From contig NZ_JACGXN010000005.1 in NCBI RefSeq assembly GCF_014138285.1, forward strand, positions 62,001 to 126,000: a stretch of 64,000 bases of DNA, read 5' to 3'. The notes beneath the pieces are model-generated. The model was given only the letters and a program-made list of their open reading frames with translations. It ran no database searches and had not been told where the DNA came from. Source of the DNA: Phyllobacterium myrsinacearum. Its GTDB lineage: Bacteria; Pseudomonadota; Alphaproteobacteria; Rhizobiales; Rhizobiaceae. Shown in pieces: positions 43,792 to 52,059 of this stretch; the first letter of the stretch is position 1; every line of letters begins with the position of its first letter. The position numbers were made by a program, and so were the translations under genes.

Positions 43792-46700
43792 CAGAATTTC
43801 ACGCCGAGCTTTGCATCAACGGCATTCTGGGTCAGGCCGGAGCCGAACTGGCCGGTGTAGCTCACTCCCAGTGTCGCCTGGCGGCTGAGCCTGAAGTCGA
43901 CGCCTGCCTCGACCAGAGCCGTATCCTCGGCAATCGGGACGCCTGCGGTCGAGAAGGCGTTGCCTGTGGCAAAGGCAAGTGTTGAGGCCGGTGTGATATC
44001 GCCATAGGCGTGCTGCCAGCCGAGTGTGCCGCGTGCCTCCACATCCGTTGCTCCTAGCGAGAACGGCGTCGATGCCCGCAGACCCAGCGTGGTGAAGGTC
44101 GTGTCGGTTGTATCGCTGCGGGCCGTCAATCCGGCAATGCCGCCCTTTTCCGTAAAGCCGTCGGTCTTCACGCGGACATGGGCCAGATTGGCAAAGGGTT
44201 CGAACGAGACTCGGCTCGTGTCGATCCGGTAACCGACTTCACCAAAGGCCTGGAATGTTGCCGCATCATAATCGGCTTTCAGATGTTCCTCGAACCCGGA
44301 GAAGGCTGCCGAGCGGGCAGTTTCGATCGAATGCCAGCTGTAGCCAAGACCCGAGCGCAGGGACAGCGCACCCCAATGACCGCCGCCATAGACACCGACA
44401 TGGTAGTTGTCGCTGTTGCCGGAGGAGCCCTGGGCATCCACGTCGAAGGTCGAACGGCTATAGCCTGCCATCACACCCAGCCGCCAGCTTTCGGCAAGAG
44501 CCGCATCAAAACCGGTGACAAAGCCGCCAGTCGACTGGTCGAGCTTTGACGCATTGCCATTCGACTTTGTCTCGCTCCATACGCCGAATGCCTGCCCCCA
44601 CGCCGCCATGACAGGCACATCCGCCGGTGCAAGTGCCTTGGCATCCGGGCCATAACCCATGACGGGTACATCCACTGCAGCCACATCACCGAAGGCTGCC
44701 CGGATCCGGTCATTGACCGCATTGCGCAACTGATGGCTGTCATTGATCAGTGCCGTCTTGGTCGAAGCATGCACCTCACCAGACAAGCGACCATAGGCCG
44801 TGCGGGCCTCTGCAGCGCTCAGCACTGCAATGCGGTTGTACAGCGCCAGCGATGGACCGCTCTGGGCAAGGCTGCCGAGGGCGCCTGCCGTGTTGTACTG
44901 ATTGTCCGTCTTGGCGACCGTCTGGAATACATGGTTGACCGGACGGGGGTTCGGGTTACCCGGTCCAGGTTCACCTGGCTTAGGTTCTCCAGGTCCAGGG
45001 TCACCGGGTTTGGGTCCGGTGGGTCCGCCTGGGTCAACTGGTCCTGGTCCGGTGCTTTTAACCGCAATCTTCAGATCGACCTGGTTTTCCTTCTGATCCA
45101 GCGACACATCCAGAAACGCTGATTTCGACACAGCTCGCGCAAATTGACCATCAATACCCTTCTCTACCGTCAGGATCGTATAGGTTTGGCCGTTCTGATA
45201 GCTTGTTGCAGAATCGAGGGCATTCACCTCGACGTTCACATTGTTTCCGATTTGGGCGACACCACTGGGCCGGAAAAGTCCAATAATCGCATTGGGACCG
45301 ATATCCTTAACGACAATCTTATCGCTGGTGCCGTTGCCTGCGACATCAGCCTCATAGACCGAGCCGTCCTTGAACTCCAGCGCACCCATGACAGTCAGCG
45401 TTCCCGCCGAGTTGTTCCCTGGAGCAATTCGCGCATTCGTCTCCAGCGTAACGGAACCAACGGTACCTGAACCCCCAAGCCGTCCGAAAAGGGTTGGATC
45501 ACGATCGTCAAATTCATTGTTGGATTGGGTTCCCCAAACCTCAATATCGTTACTGTAGTGCGTGAATTCTGTTCCGCTACCAACGGTTTTATAGGTGCGC
45601 CCTACAATGCCATCGATGATCAGCGTACCACTTTTAACAGCGAATTTGGATTTGCTTTCGTCTCCCACATCCGTGTCAAGATTGGTTGTGTCCAAATTAC
45701 TCTTGATGACGAGTTTCGCGTCCTTGCCATCAACATTGATGGTACCATCACCGCCATTCCCGGTATAAAACTGCGAAAGATCACCTGTCACAATTGTTTC
45801 GCCGGAATAGGCGTCAATCTGACCGCCGCCGGTCAGCGTGTTTGAGAACAGGTATCCGCTGTTTGTATGGTTGAAGACCAGCTTGGTATTGGAAAGAGGG
45901 TCATTCACGAACTTGATGGCGGTTTCCGGATTTATCTGGCCAGCTGCTTTCGCATCAGCCAGCACGGTATTTCCGTCCTGGTCTTCTTTGACTCCGCCGC
46001 CGATAAAGAGAACACTATTGAGGCTCATCCCGCTCTTGGTTTTCAGAAGAGCACCATCCGAAACGGTCACAAAACCTTCGGCCGTCAGCTTGCCGTCAAT
46101 ATCGAGCAATGAGCCTTCACCGGCGACAGACAGGGAGCCGAGATCACTCACCTTCATCGACTTGGTTGTTACGAGACCACCACTCTCAAGATTGAAGTAG
46201 CCTCTGTTAATCGCAATGCTAGCCGCTTCGACGCGACCACCATTTGAAACGGTGGTGCCGCCCACACCAAATTCCGCTTCTTGGGCAAACCCCTCGTCGA
46301 CATGGAGCACTGACCCTTGGCCCGTCACCTTACTGAATGATTCGAGAAGCAGCGACTTGGTTTTGACCTCGCCACCGTTCTCGATGGCCAGTCCACTGCG
46401 GCTTGCCATATGACCGCTATTCAGCCACCGGGATCCAGCACCACTTACAAGCGCTGCGCCGCCTTGCCTGCCCAAAGAAACAGAGTTGGTGACGATTTGT
46501 CCCTTATCGAGAATCGTAATCGGATTGGGCTCAATACGGTCATATCCGGAGAGCCCGACAAGTTCGTCGGCGTTGAGAATGGAACCCTCACCTTTAACCA
46601 CGAGAGCACCCTGAGAGCCAGCAAAAATCGCCGTGGCCAATTGCACAGAATTGGCGTTTACCACGCCTCCATTTTCAATAATCAGCTTGCCTTTGCCATA

Positions 46701-47153
46701 CGTATTGCCCAGACCGCCTATGTAGAGGTCGCCTCCGGTAAGATTCCACTCGGCGCCGGGTCCCGAAACGGTCACGACACCGGAGTAAGAATTGCCTTTG
46801 CTCCCGCCTTGGCCGATATACCCGTTCTTGCTGTATGCTTTGATGCCCGATATCAGCAGGTCGGCTTGCACGCCGTTGACAGTCCCCACTCTCAGATCGC
46901 CGTTGATAGCGCCATTCGTTCCGTTTGCAGATGTCCAGTTATCAGCGCCAGAAGCCAACGTGCAGTCGGTAATCGCGTTACTGCCAGTGCCTGTCGTTAC
47001 ACATTGCGTCTGCGCCAGCGCTGGATTGAAACTTGCTCCAAATAGAACAGTCGAGAAGGTCAATCCCGAAACGATGCCGGTGCGCATGTGCGCCAATGTC
47101 GTTGTGCTTAGGAGATTGAGTTTCAATGTTTTCGGTCTGGTTTTACTGCCCAA
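43791..47153 (-). CDS. Autotransporter adhesin-like protein (type Va)
   Basis: 1120 residues. The start is a TTG at 47153 preceded by GAGGGG 7 nt upstream; the first ATG at 47087 lacks a ribosome site. The TTG start gives an extended signal peptide of about 47 residues ending NPALAQ. The passenger (about 50-740) is a repeat-rich beta-helix with Gly/Asn-rich strands (VSGPGAEWNLTGG, GALVVKGEGS) and a passenger-associated repeat GGSGTVGSVTLETNARIAPG. A Pro/Gly linker (about 700-740) leads to a roughly 270-residue C-terminal beta-barrel ending in an aromatic residue (AKLGVKF). It probably presents the passenger at the surface as an adhesin. It is the first gene of an operon with an IalB protein. 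Confidence 0.92.
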   Translation of the reverse strand: MGSKTRPKTLKLNLLSTTTLAHMRTGIVSGLTFSTVLFGASFNPALAQTQCVTTGTGSNAITDCTLASGADNWTSANGTNGAINGDLRVGTVNGVQADLLISGIKAYSKNGYIGQGGSKGNSYSGVVTVSGPGAEWNLTGGDLYIGGLGNTYGKGKLIIENGGVVNANSVQLATAIFAGSQGALVVKGEGSILNADELVGLSGYDRIEPNPITILDKGQIVTNSVSLGRQGGAALVSGAGSRWLNSGHMASRSGLAIENGGEVKTKSLLLESFSKVTGQGSVLHVDEGFAQEAEFGVGGTTVSNGGRVEAASIAINRGYFNLESGGLVTTKSMKVSDLGSLSVAGEGSLLDIDGKLTAEGFVTVSDGALLKTKSGMSLNSVLFIGGGVKEDQDGNTVLADAKAAGQINPETAIKFVNDPLSNTKLVFNHTNSGYLFSNTLTGGGQIDAYSGETIVTGDLSQFYTGNGGDGTINVDGKDAKLVIKSNLDTTNLDTDVGDESKSKFAVKSGTLIIDGIVGRTYKTVGSGTEFTHYSNDIEVWGTQSNNEFDDRDPTLFGRLGGSGTVGSVTLETNARIAPGNNSAGTLTVMGALEFKDGSVYEADVAGNGTSDKIVVKDIGPNAIIGLFRPSGVAQIGNNVNVEVNALDSATSYQNGQTYTILTVEKGIDGQFARAVSKSAFLDVSLDQKENQVDLKIAVKSTGPGPVDPGGPTGPKPGDPGPGEPKPGEPGPGNPNPRPVNHVFQTVAKTDNQYNTAGALGSLAQSGPSLALYNRIAVLSAAEARTAYGRLSGEVHASTKTALINDSHQLRNAVNDRIRAAFGDVAAVDVPVMGYGPDAKALAPADVPVMAAWGQAFGVWSETKSNGNASKLDQSTGGFVTGFDAALAESWRLGVMAGYSRSTFDVDAQGSSGNSDNYHVGVYGGGHWGALSLRSGLGYSWHSIETARSAAFSGFEEHLKADYDAATFQAFGEVGYRIDTSRVSFEPFANLAHVRVKTDGFTEKGGIAGLTARSDTTDTTFTTLGLRASTPFSLGATDVEARGTLGWQHAYGDITPASTLAFATGNAFSTAGVPIAEDTALVEAGVDFRLSRQATLGVSYTGQFGSGLTQNAVDAKLGVKF
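44940..45055. repeat. Pro/Gly-encoding tandem repeat in the autotransporter
   Basis: An imperfect tandem repeat of about 12-18 bp units (variants of GGTTCACCTGG / GGTCCAGGGTC) encodes the proline-glycine linker between passenger and beta-barrel. Such tracts can change length by slippage in multiples of three without shifting the frame. Confidence 0.65.
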
Positions 47154-47326
47154 GATACTGCCCCTCGAAGTCTGTCGGATCTACATATGCCAGGCCGGGC
47201 AACGATATTCAGAGCAAACAACTCTTATACCGCGTCCCGGCCCACTGATTCAAAGTATAGGGATGGGGCTCGGCTCTAAGCCATTAGTGCAAGTTCACTA
47301 CTGTTGACGGGCGCTGTGGACCTTCG

Positions 47327-47482
47327 ATGGTCTTTCGACTTTGTCAGCGTGAAATCCTGCAGCTGATTGAGCAGGGAAAATCAAACAACGAAATCGGACC
47401 GGCCCTCGATATCCCGCCGTTTGCGGTTAGCATCTATGGTTCCGCCTTGTTGTGGGAACTCGATATTGGCGCCGCTTCATAG
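47327..47482 (+). pseudogene. Decayed LuxR-type helix-turn-helix fragment
   Basis: A 51-codon frame whose residues 5-47 align with the C-terminal LuxR helix-turn-helix. Compare CQREILQLIEQGKSNNEIG and VSIYGSALLWEL with [20 protein letters not shown] and [12 protein letters not shown] of the regulator at 32105. The receiver domain and linker are missing; a stop (TAG) lies in frame at 47285. The invariant glycine and hydrophobic positions are partly changed. It ends 5 nt from the 3' end of a hybrid kinase gene and is probably the remnant of that kinase's former response-regulator partner or a degraded duplicate. Confidence 0.65.
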
Positions 47483-47487
47483 GGACA

Positions 47488-49179
47488 TCAAGCGTCGGTC
47501 ATTTGCCGCTCTGCCTTCAGTTTCAATGCCAGAATGGTTGACCGCAATTCGGCAGGCCGTATCGGCTTGGACAGGATTGGTATTTCGGGATCGCCTACAT
47601 CATCCCGCACGCGGTTTTCATCGTGACCAGTCACAATAATCGCAGGGATTTTCCGGCCGTTTGCTCGCCTGATGTAATTGATGCAGTCCGTACCGGTTGT
47701 CTTGGCGCCAAGATCGAAGTCGGTGATGATGAAGTCGCAAGTCACATCTTTCCCATCAGGAAGCGTGTCCTCCTGCTGAACAATACAGCCCCACCTTTCC
47801 AAGAGTGTTCCAGTCGCCATAAGGATATTGATGTCGTCTTCCACAAGAAGCACGCGGAGACCATCCAGTAGCGAAGCAGGTTTCGCACGCGTCGATCTTA
47901 AATTGCGAACGGGCTGGGCGACTATTTTAAGGCCACTGATCACGACAGTTGTGCCCCGGTTCTCAACGGATCGCAAAGACACCTCCAGCCCCATGAGATT
48001 GGCGAGCCGTTGCACGATCGACAAGCCCAGACCGACACCCTCTATGTCTTTATCGCCGCGTTCGCGTACCTGATAGAACTCTTCAAAAAGTCGTGGCAAA
48101 TGTTCATCGGCTATCCCCGGACCGCGGTCGTGAATATCAATCGATAGCTCCCCGCCCCGGATCCGGCATCCCATCAGAACAGGGTGGCCGGGGGCATATT
48201 TCAATGCGTTGGAAATGATGTTCTGGATCATTGTTGTCAGGAGGCTGGGATCGGTGCGGACAAATTTCTTCGTTGTCACTACCTTGAGCGCAACGCCTGC
48301 CCATTGTGCCGCTTCGGAGTTCTGCTGCGCGATGTCATGAAGAATTTCACCTATGGCAACGTCCTCGGGTTGTTCCGATATCTTGCCGCTGTCGAGAGTT
48401 GAGATATCGAGAAGGGACTGGAACAATCTCGACACGCTCTGAAGCGACCGGTCAATATTATTGACCATCTGTTGTTCTTCAACGCCCAGCCGGGCGTCAC
48501 GCAGACACGCGATGAAAAGACTGATGGCGTGAATGGGCTGACGCAGATCATGGCTCGCCTGAGCCAGAAACCGTGATTTCGCAAGATTGGCTTCCAACGC
48601 CGCGTTGTAGGCCTTGTGAACGCGATTGAGCAAAATATAGATGTAGGCAGGAACGAGAACCGCAGTAATGACCAGCGTCACGACAACATAGGGGTCATCA
48701 CGCCAAAAACTGTTGAAGTAGGTGGTTGCCGCCAACGCAAGAAGTGCGACCGTTGTTGCCGCAATGAGATAGCGGGGCCCAAAACGCAATCCGTTGCCGA
48801 CTGTCACCCATAGCAATATGGCATATATCGGCATCGCTGCCTCGCCGCCTGCGGACATTGCAAATGTCATGGCAAGATAGTCATGCGACATCGAGAAAAT
48901 ACGCCGTGGCAAGTATACTCCCGGCCAAAAAACGATGCTCAAATACAGAAGTTTCGAAGAAATTACATAATATATCCAATAGGATATGTATATAATCCGG
49001 AGTTCATGAGATGAGTTCTGCGCTAGGCCTACATAGGTCAGGTAACTGACAAAAAATGGTATGATGATAAGCCGAACGACGGCCTGAGCGCGTTCCGTGT
49101 CCTGCTCTTTCCGCTTGTATCGGTGGAGTAATTCTCTCAACCGTGCCAGTAAGCCTGCCAAGGCGGCGTTCTTTTCCAT
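47488..49179 (-). CDS. Hybrid sensor histidine kinase with C-terminal receiver
   Basis: 563 residues. About six hydrophobic segments fill residues 34-185. The H-box is AQASHDLRQPIHAISLF with His210. The ATPase domain has NALKYAPG, DRGPGIADEHLPRLF and GVGLGLSIVQRLA. A receiver domain spans about 435-555 with acidic VEDDINI, acceptor Asp in ITDFDLGAK and Lys in LSKPI. Kinases with this H-box usually act with a LuxR-type regulator through a phosphorelay. Here the neighbouring LuxR gene is a fragment, so the true partner must be elsewhere or lost. The membrane sensor domain has no recognised ligand. Confidence 0.9.
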   Translation of the reverse strand: MEKNAALAGLLARLRELLHRYKRKEQDTERAQAVVRLIIIPFFVSYLTYVGLAQNSSHELRIIYISYWIYYVISSKLLYLSIVFWPGVYLPRRIFSMSHDYLAMTFAMSAGGEAAMPIYAILLWVTVGNGLRFGPRYLIAATTVALLALAATTYFNSFWRDDPYVVVTLVITAVLVPAYIYILLNRVHKAYNAALEANLAKSRFLAQASHDLRQPIHAISLFIACLRDARLGVEEQQMVNNIDRSLQSVSRLFQSLLDISTLDSGKISEQPEDVAIGEILHDIAQQNSEAAQWAGVALKVVTTKKFVRTDPSLLTTMIQNIISNALKYAPGHPVLMGCRIRGGELSIDIHDRGPGIADEHLPRLFEEFYQVRERGDKDIEGVGLGLSIVQRLANLMGLEVSLRSVENRGTTVVISGLKIVAQPVRNLRSTRAKPASLLDGLRVLLVEDDINILMATGTLLERWGCIVQQEDTLPDGKDVTCDFIITDFDLGAKTTGTDCINYIRRANGRKIPAIIVTGHDENRVRDDVGDPEIPILSKPIRPAELRSTILALKLKAERQMTDA

Positions 49180-49307
49180 AAGAGCCAGTAACCCTTTTTA
49201 TGCCGGTCTTGTTCGCAGGGAATATGTCAGTTCGGTCAACCGGTGCAACCTGCCATTTCCATACCAATTGGCTTGAGCAAGGCGCACCCGGTTCCCGATG
49301 TTTATTC

Positions 49308-49616
49308 TCAGTAATAGCAACCCCATGGGCCACAGCGCCGGTAATAACCTGGATAATGGTTTCGCTCGACTGCGGCTCCCAGCGCTACGCCCCCCAGAAC
49401 ACCCACCGCGGCACCAAGGGCCGCCGCATTTCCGGCCTCGTTGGATTGCCGGCGGTTCTGCTCATAGCTTGCGGACACACAACGCCGATGTGCTTTCGAT
49501 CCTGGTTTCAGTCCGGCCGAGTCACATGTGTTCTTTGCCTCCACAGCTGATTCCTGCGCAGTCTGACACCCAGCCAGCATCAGTGCGATGCAGCTGATAA
49601 ATACTATATTTCGCAT
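49308..49616 (-). CDS. Small lipoprotein with glycine-zipper segment
   Basis: 102 residues with GGGGGA 4-5 nt before the ATG. The lipobox is LAGC with the lipidated Cys at residue 17. The mature part has two more Cys in the first half (NTCDSAG and RRCVSA), then a glycine-zipper-like AGNAAALGAAVGVLGGVALGAA, and an aromatic tail GYYRRCGPWGCYY. It is probably an outer-membrane-associated lipoprotein. No function can be assigned. Confidence 0.75.
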   Translation of the reverse strand: MRNIVFISCIALMLAGCQTAQESAVEAKNTCDSAGLKPGSKAHRRCVSASYEQNRRQSNEAGNAAALGAAVGVLGGVALGAAVERNHYPGYYRRCGPWGCYY

Positions 49617-49888
49617 AAGTTCCCCCGATAGCGATGTGCAAATAATACTTTAAACTCCCTAGATTATGAAGTAACGCAACGTCAACGAAGTTCGTATAGT
49701 GAATATTAGCTATTGATTAACTCGAAAATATTCTTGCTGAATAATCGAAGACGTGGAATTTCGCGCATTTGTGATCAATCGCAGGTGCATCGTTCTTGGA
49801 GGGCGACCCGCGATGTCGCCGTTCAGGCTCATGGAGCAACGAATCCGAAAAGCTGCCCCATACCGGTCCATGAATGTGAAATAGATCA

Positions 49889-49924
49889 TAAAAAAACACC
49901 GGTCTGGGGGACAGACCGGTGTTT
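49889..49924 (-). terminator. Strong leftward Rho-independent terminator
   Basis: A perfect 13-bp stem (AAACACCGGTCTG with CAGACCGGTGTTT, loop GGGGA) is bordered on its left by an A-tract, which reads as a T run on the minus strand. It therefore ends leftward transcripts coming from the small genes at 50164-50617. Confidence 0.85.
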
Positions 49925-49956
49925 GGTTTATATAAATGAATAGGTCATTGAAAAGC

Positions 49957-49989
49957 AGCACTTATATGAAGATCAGATCTTCAAGTGCT
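49957..49989. repeat. Bulged long hairpin upstream of the terminator
   Basis: AGCACTT (49957-49963) pairs with AAGTGCT (49983-49989), and GAAGATC-A-GATCTTC (49968-49982) forms the inner stem. ATAT is a four-base bulge on one side. It lies in the 3' part of the leftward transcript that ends at 49889 and may protect or process it. Confidence 0.5.
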
Positions 49990-50163
49990 ACTTTAGCAAG
50001 TTGTCGTGTTTTGAAAATCCGTAGTTCCACCTAGTTGATAGCCGTATGCCCAACAATAGTGTGTACTATAGGATGTCGGCCGGGGCGTTTGCTCCATCAC
50101 TATTGCCAGCGAAGGGCCTCTGCAGGCTTGTGGTCTATCCATGTATCCAGCAGTAGAAACGCG

Positions 50164-50391
50164 TTATTTGTCGTCCGCGCGAATTGACCGAAAGTAGTGC
50201 TCGGCATGCTGGTAATAGTTTTCTGCCTCGACTCGATTTCCAACAAGCGCTTCCGCACGCGCCTGTGCAAGATAACGCTCATAGCTCAGCTGGGCTTTTT
50301 GGAGGCGGCTTGATTGCGCACCCGTTGCTTTTCCAGGCAACGGCATGGCGCGCGCGCCGGATGGACGTGATTTTGTTAGGTTCATATTCAT
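50164..50391 (-). CDS. Short DUF4167-like protein
   Basis: 75 residues. The C-terminal part SYERYLAQARAEALVGNRVEAENYYQHAEHYFR closely follows the conserved core of DUF4167 proteins of Hyphomicrobiales (typically 200 or more residues, with a long disordered tail). Here the tail is missing and only the core plus a short basic N-terminus remains. It is therefore a minimal paralogue or trimmed copy. A leftward terminator downstream supports expression. The function of the family is unknown. Confidence 0.65.
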   Translation of the reverse strand: MNMNLTKSRPSGARAMPLPGKATGAQSSRLQKAQLSYERYLAQARAEALVGNRVEAENYYQHAEHYFRSIRADDK

Positions 50392-50452
50392 GATGGTGTT
50401 TGAGCCAAGAGAGGCTCTCCTGTGATTATTCGATCTAGAATGCCGGAGAGGA

Positions 50453-50617
50453 TCAGTCGATTTGATCCGCTACAATCCGGCGTAACTCTTCGCGTGTGAA
50501 ACCCGACGCCGTAATTTTCCGGTGTTCGTCAGGCTTGGGTTGTGATTGATCGTGACCGATCAGGTTTATTGGTATCGGCCGCGTGATGGCGACTTTTGGT
50601 TGAATCATTTCTTGCAT
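50453..50617 (-). CDS. Small 54-residue protein, function unknown
   Basis: A 54-codon frame from the ATG at 50617 to TGA at 50453, 61 nt upstream of the DUF4167-like gene on the same strand. The sequence is polar with a proline-rich N-terminal half (AITRPIPINLIG) and an amphipathic C-terminal helix (FTREELRRIVADQID), which reads like a real protein. Only a weak ribosome site (GGA) is seen. It is probably co-transcribed with the DUF4167-like gene. No family is recognised. Confidence 0.4.
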   Translation of the reverse strand: MQEMIQPKVAITRPIPINLIGHDQSQPKPDEHRKITASGFTREELRRIVADQID

Positions 50618-50866
50618 ATTGGTCCATGGCTGCCGCGATAAGGTCGCGCAGCGTTTCTGTTAAAATAGGTCTTTTGGAAACTGGTCATGGCGAGCTGAAA
50701 ATCTAGCCACAGCAAACATTGTCATTCTCGCGGGAAAAACTTGAGCTCATCACGGAGCTCCAAAGACAGCCGGGATATATTCATCGGCGTGAAATACATA
50801 TGGCCATGCTCTGCGGCTATTTCAAGGCCAACTCAATATCAAGCCATGTCCATGGCGTGAGCACAG

Positions 50867-51895
50867 CTAGAGTTCCCCCTGATCGCTTTCACCTGGCACC
50901 AACTCCAGCGGCCAGATAAGCTCCACCTTCTCATGCGGGTAATGCTCTTCATAAGCGGGCATGGTTGAGAGCAGGGATTCCGCCAGCTTGATGCCGAGGT
51001 CACGCAGAGAAATCCTGAAACAGGTCAGCGTGGGCGACAGAAACCGGCTCTGTATACTCTCGCGAAAACCGATGACGGCGATGTTGCGGCCCGGGTGAAT
51101 ATCGGACTCGTAGAAACGCCGGTACAGTCCAAGAGCCATATTCTCATTGACCAGTATGATGGCTGTTGGCGTTTGTCTTTGTGCAAGAACGGCGCCTGCA
51201 ATCTGGTAGCCGCCTTCCTCGTTGGCATAGGATCGGAATACATAATCCGGGTTAAAAGCGATTCCATTCGCAGCAAGGGCCTGTTTGTATGCATCGAGAA
51301 AGATATAGCCGAGATTGATGTCGCTGGCGGGTACCGCAATAGCGATGCGGCTGTGACCCAATCCGGCGAGCCGTTCGACCGCAGCCGTTGCAACGCCCTC
51401 GAAATCAAGGTCAATCCAAGGGTAGTCACCTGTTGTTTCGCTGCGACCCAGTGTGATGAAGGGAATCTTCCGTTCCAGCAGGAAATCAATACGGGGGTCG
51501 TGACGTGTTGTTGCTGATATGATCAGCCCATCAACAAAGCGGCGGGCAACAACGCGGTTGAGATAGGCAGCGGGCTCTTCATCTGTACCACAGAGCAGCG
51601 CGACAAGGTCGAGGTGATGGCGTCGGAACACCGATTGAACGCCCTCAAAAACGGGCATGAAAAAGCTGCCGCCGGTATCGACCGTTTCGATGGTGGATTC
51701 AATCATGAAGCCGATCGTGTTGGTAGTGCCCTGGCGAAGACTGCGGCCCGACTGGTTTGGTACATAGCCAAGACGTTTGGCCGCCTCAAGCACACGCTCA
51801 CGCGTCTCCTGATTGACGTCAGCCTTCCCGTTGAGGGCGCGGGAAACCGTTCCGATAGAGATATCGAGATGGCGGGCAAGATCCCGTATGCTCAC
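50867..51895 (-). CDS. LacI-family transcriptional regulator
   Basis: 342 residues from the GTG at 51895, which has GGGAG 8 nt upstream and begins exactly at the LacI helix-turn-helix (SIRDLARHLDISIGTVSRALNG). The frame is open another 160 codons upstream, but that part overlaps the divergent gene and is not protein-like. The effector domain is complete. The perfect CGTAAACGTTTACG operator in the gap to the divergent sugar operon is the expected target. Confidence 0.92.
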   Translation of the reverse strand: MSIRDLARHLDISIGTVSRALNGKADVNQETRERVLEAAKRLGYVPNQSGRSLRQGTTNTIGFMIESTIETVDTGGSFFMPVFEGVQSVFRRHHLDLVALLCGTDEEPAAYLNRVVARRFVDGLIISATTRHDPRIDFLLERKIPFITLGRSETTGDYPWIDLDFEGVATAAVERLAGLGHSRIAIAVPASDINLGYIFLDAYKQALAANGIAFNPDYVFRSYANEEGGYQIAGAVLAQRQTPTAIILVNENMALGLYRRFYESDIHPGRNIAVIGFRESIQSRFLSPTLTCFRISLRDLGIKLAESLLSTMPAYEEHYPHEKVELIWPLELVPGESDQGEL

Positions 51896-51958
51896 GCTTT
51901 TTCTCCCTGTACGACTCAGCGCCTGTTCCCTTTCATTCTTAAAACACTGAAAGGGGGA

Positions 51959-52001
51959 TTGACAAAAATAATTCTCCGATATGAAATCGTAAACGTTTAC
52001 G
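51959..52001 (+). promoter_or_regulatory. Promoter with LacI-type operator
   Basis: TTGACA lies at 51959-51964 and a TATGAA-like -10 near 51980. The perfect palindrome CGTAAACGTTTACG (51988-52001) sits at the expected transcription start. It has the central CG and half-site pattern of LacI/PurR-type operators. It should control the oxidoreductase operon and, being in the divergent gap, perhaps the regulator gene as well. Confidence 0.75.
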
Positions 52002-52059
52002 GAAGCCATTTGCAACCGATTTACTCGGTTTCTGGTGAATTTCGTCGGGAGGAGAGGAA

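Larger units (their letters stand above)
49617..50163. other. 547-nt gene-poor stretch with two hairpins
   Basis: I see no convincing gene here. The stretch contains a leftward terminator (49891-49924) and a second large hairpin (49957-49989), both described separately. The AT-rich part 49640-49740 could hold the promoter of the lipoprotein gene on the minus strand. Confidence 0.5.

Noticed and set aside
44940-45055. Repeats that could suggest a CRISPR-like array
   Set aside because: The units are short, adjacent and imperfect without unique spacers, and they encode the Pro/Gly linker of the autotransporter in frame.
46410-47045. A 211-codon plus-strand frame inside the autotransporter
   Set aside because: It is antisense to the passenger domain and its composition follows the repeat-rich coding strand.
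49710-49961. An 83-codon minus-strand frame covering the terminator at 49889
   Set aside because: It runs through a strong terminator hairpin, has no ribosome site and an unlikely composition.
50719-50919. A 66-codon plus-strand frame ahead of the LacI gene end
   Set aside because: It overlaps the 3' end of the LacI gene in antisense, lacks a ribosome site and has no recognisable sequence.
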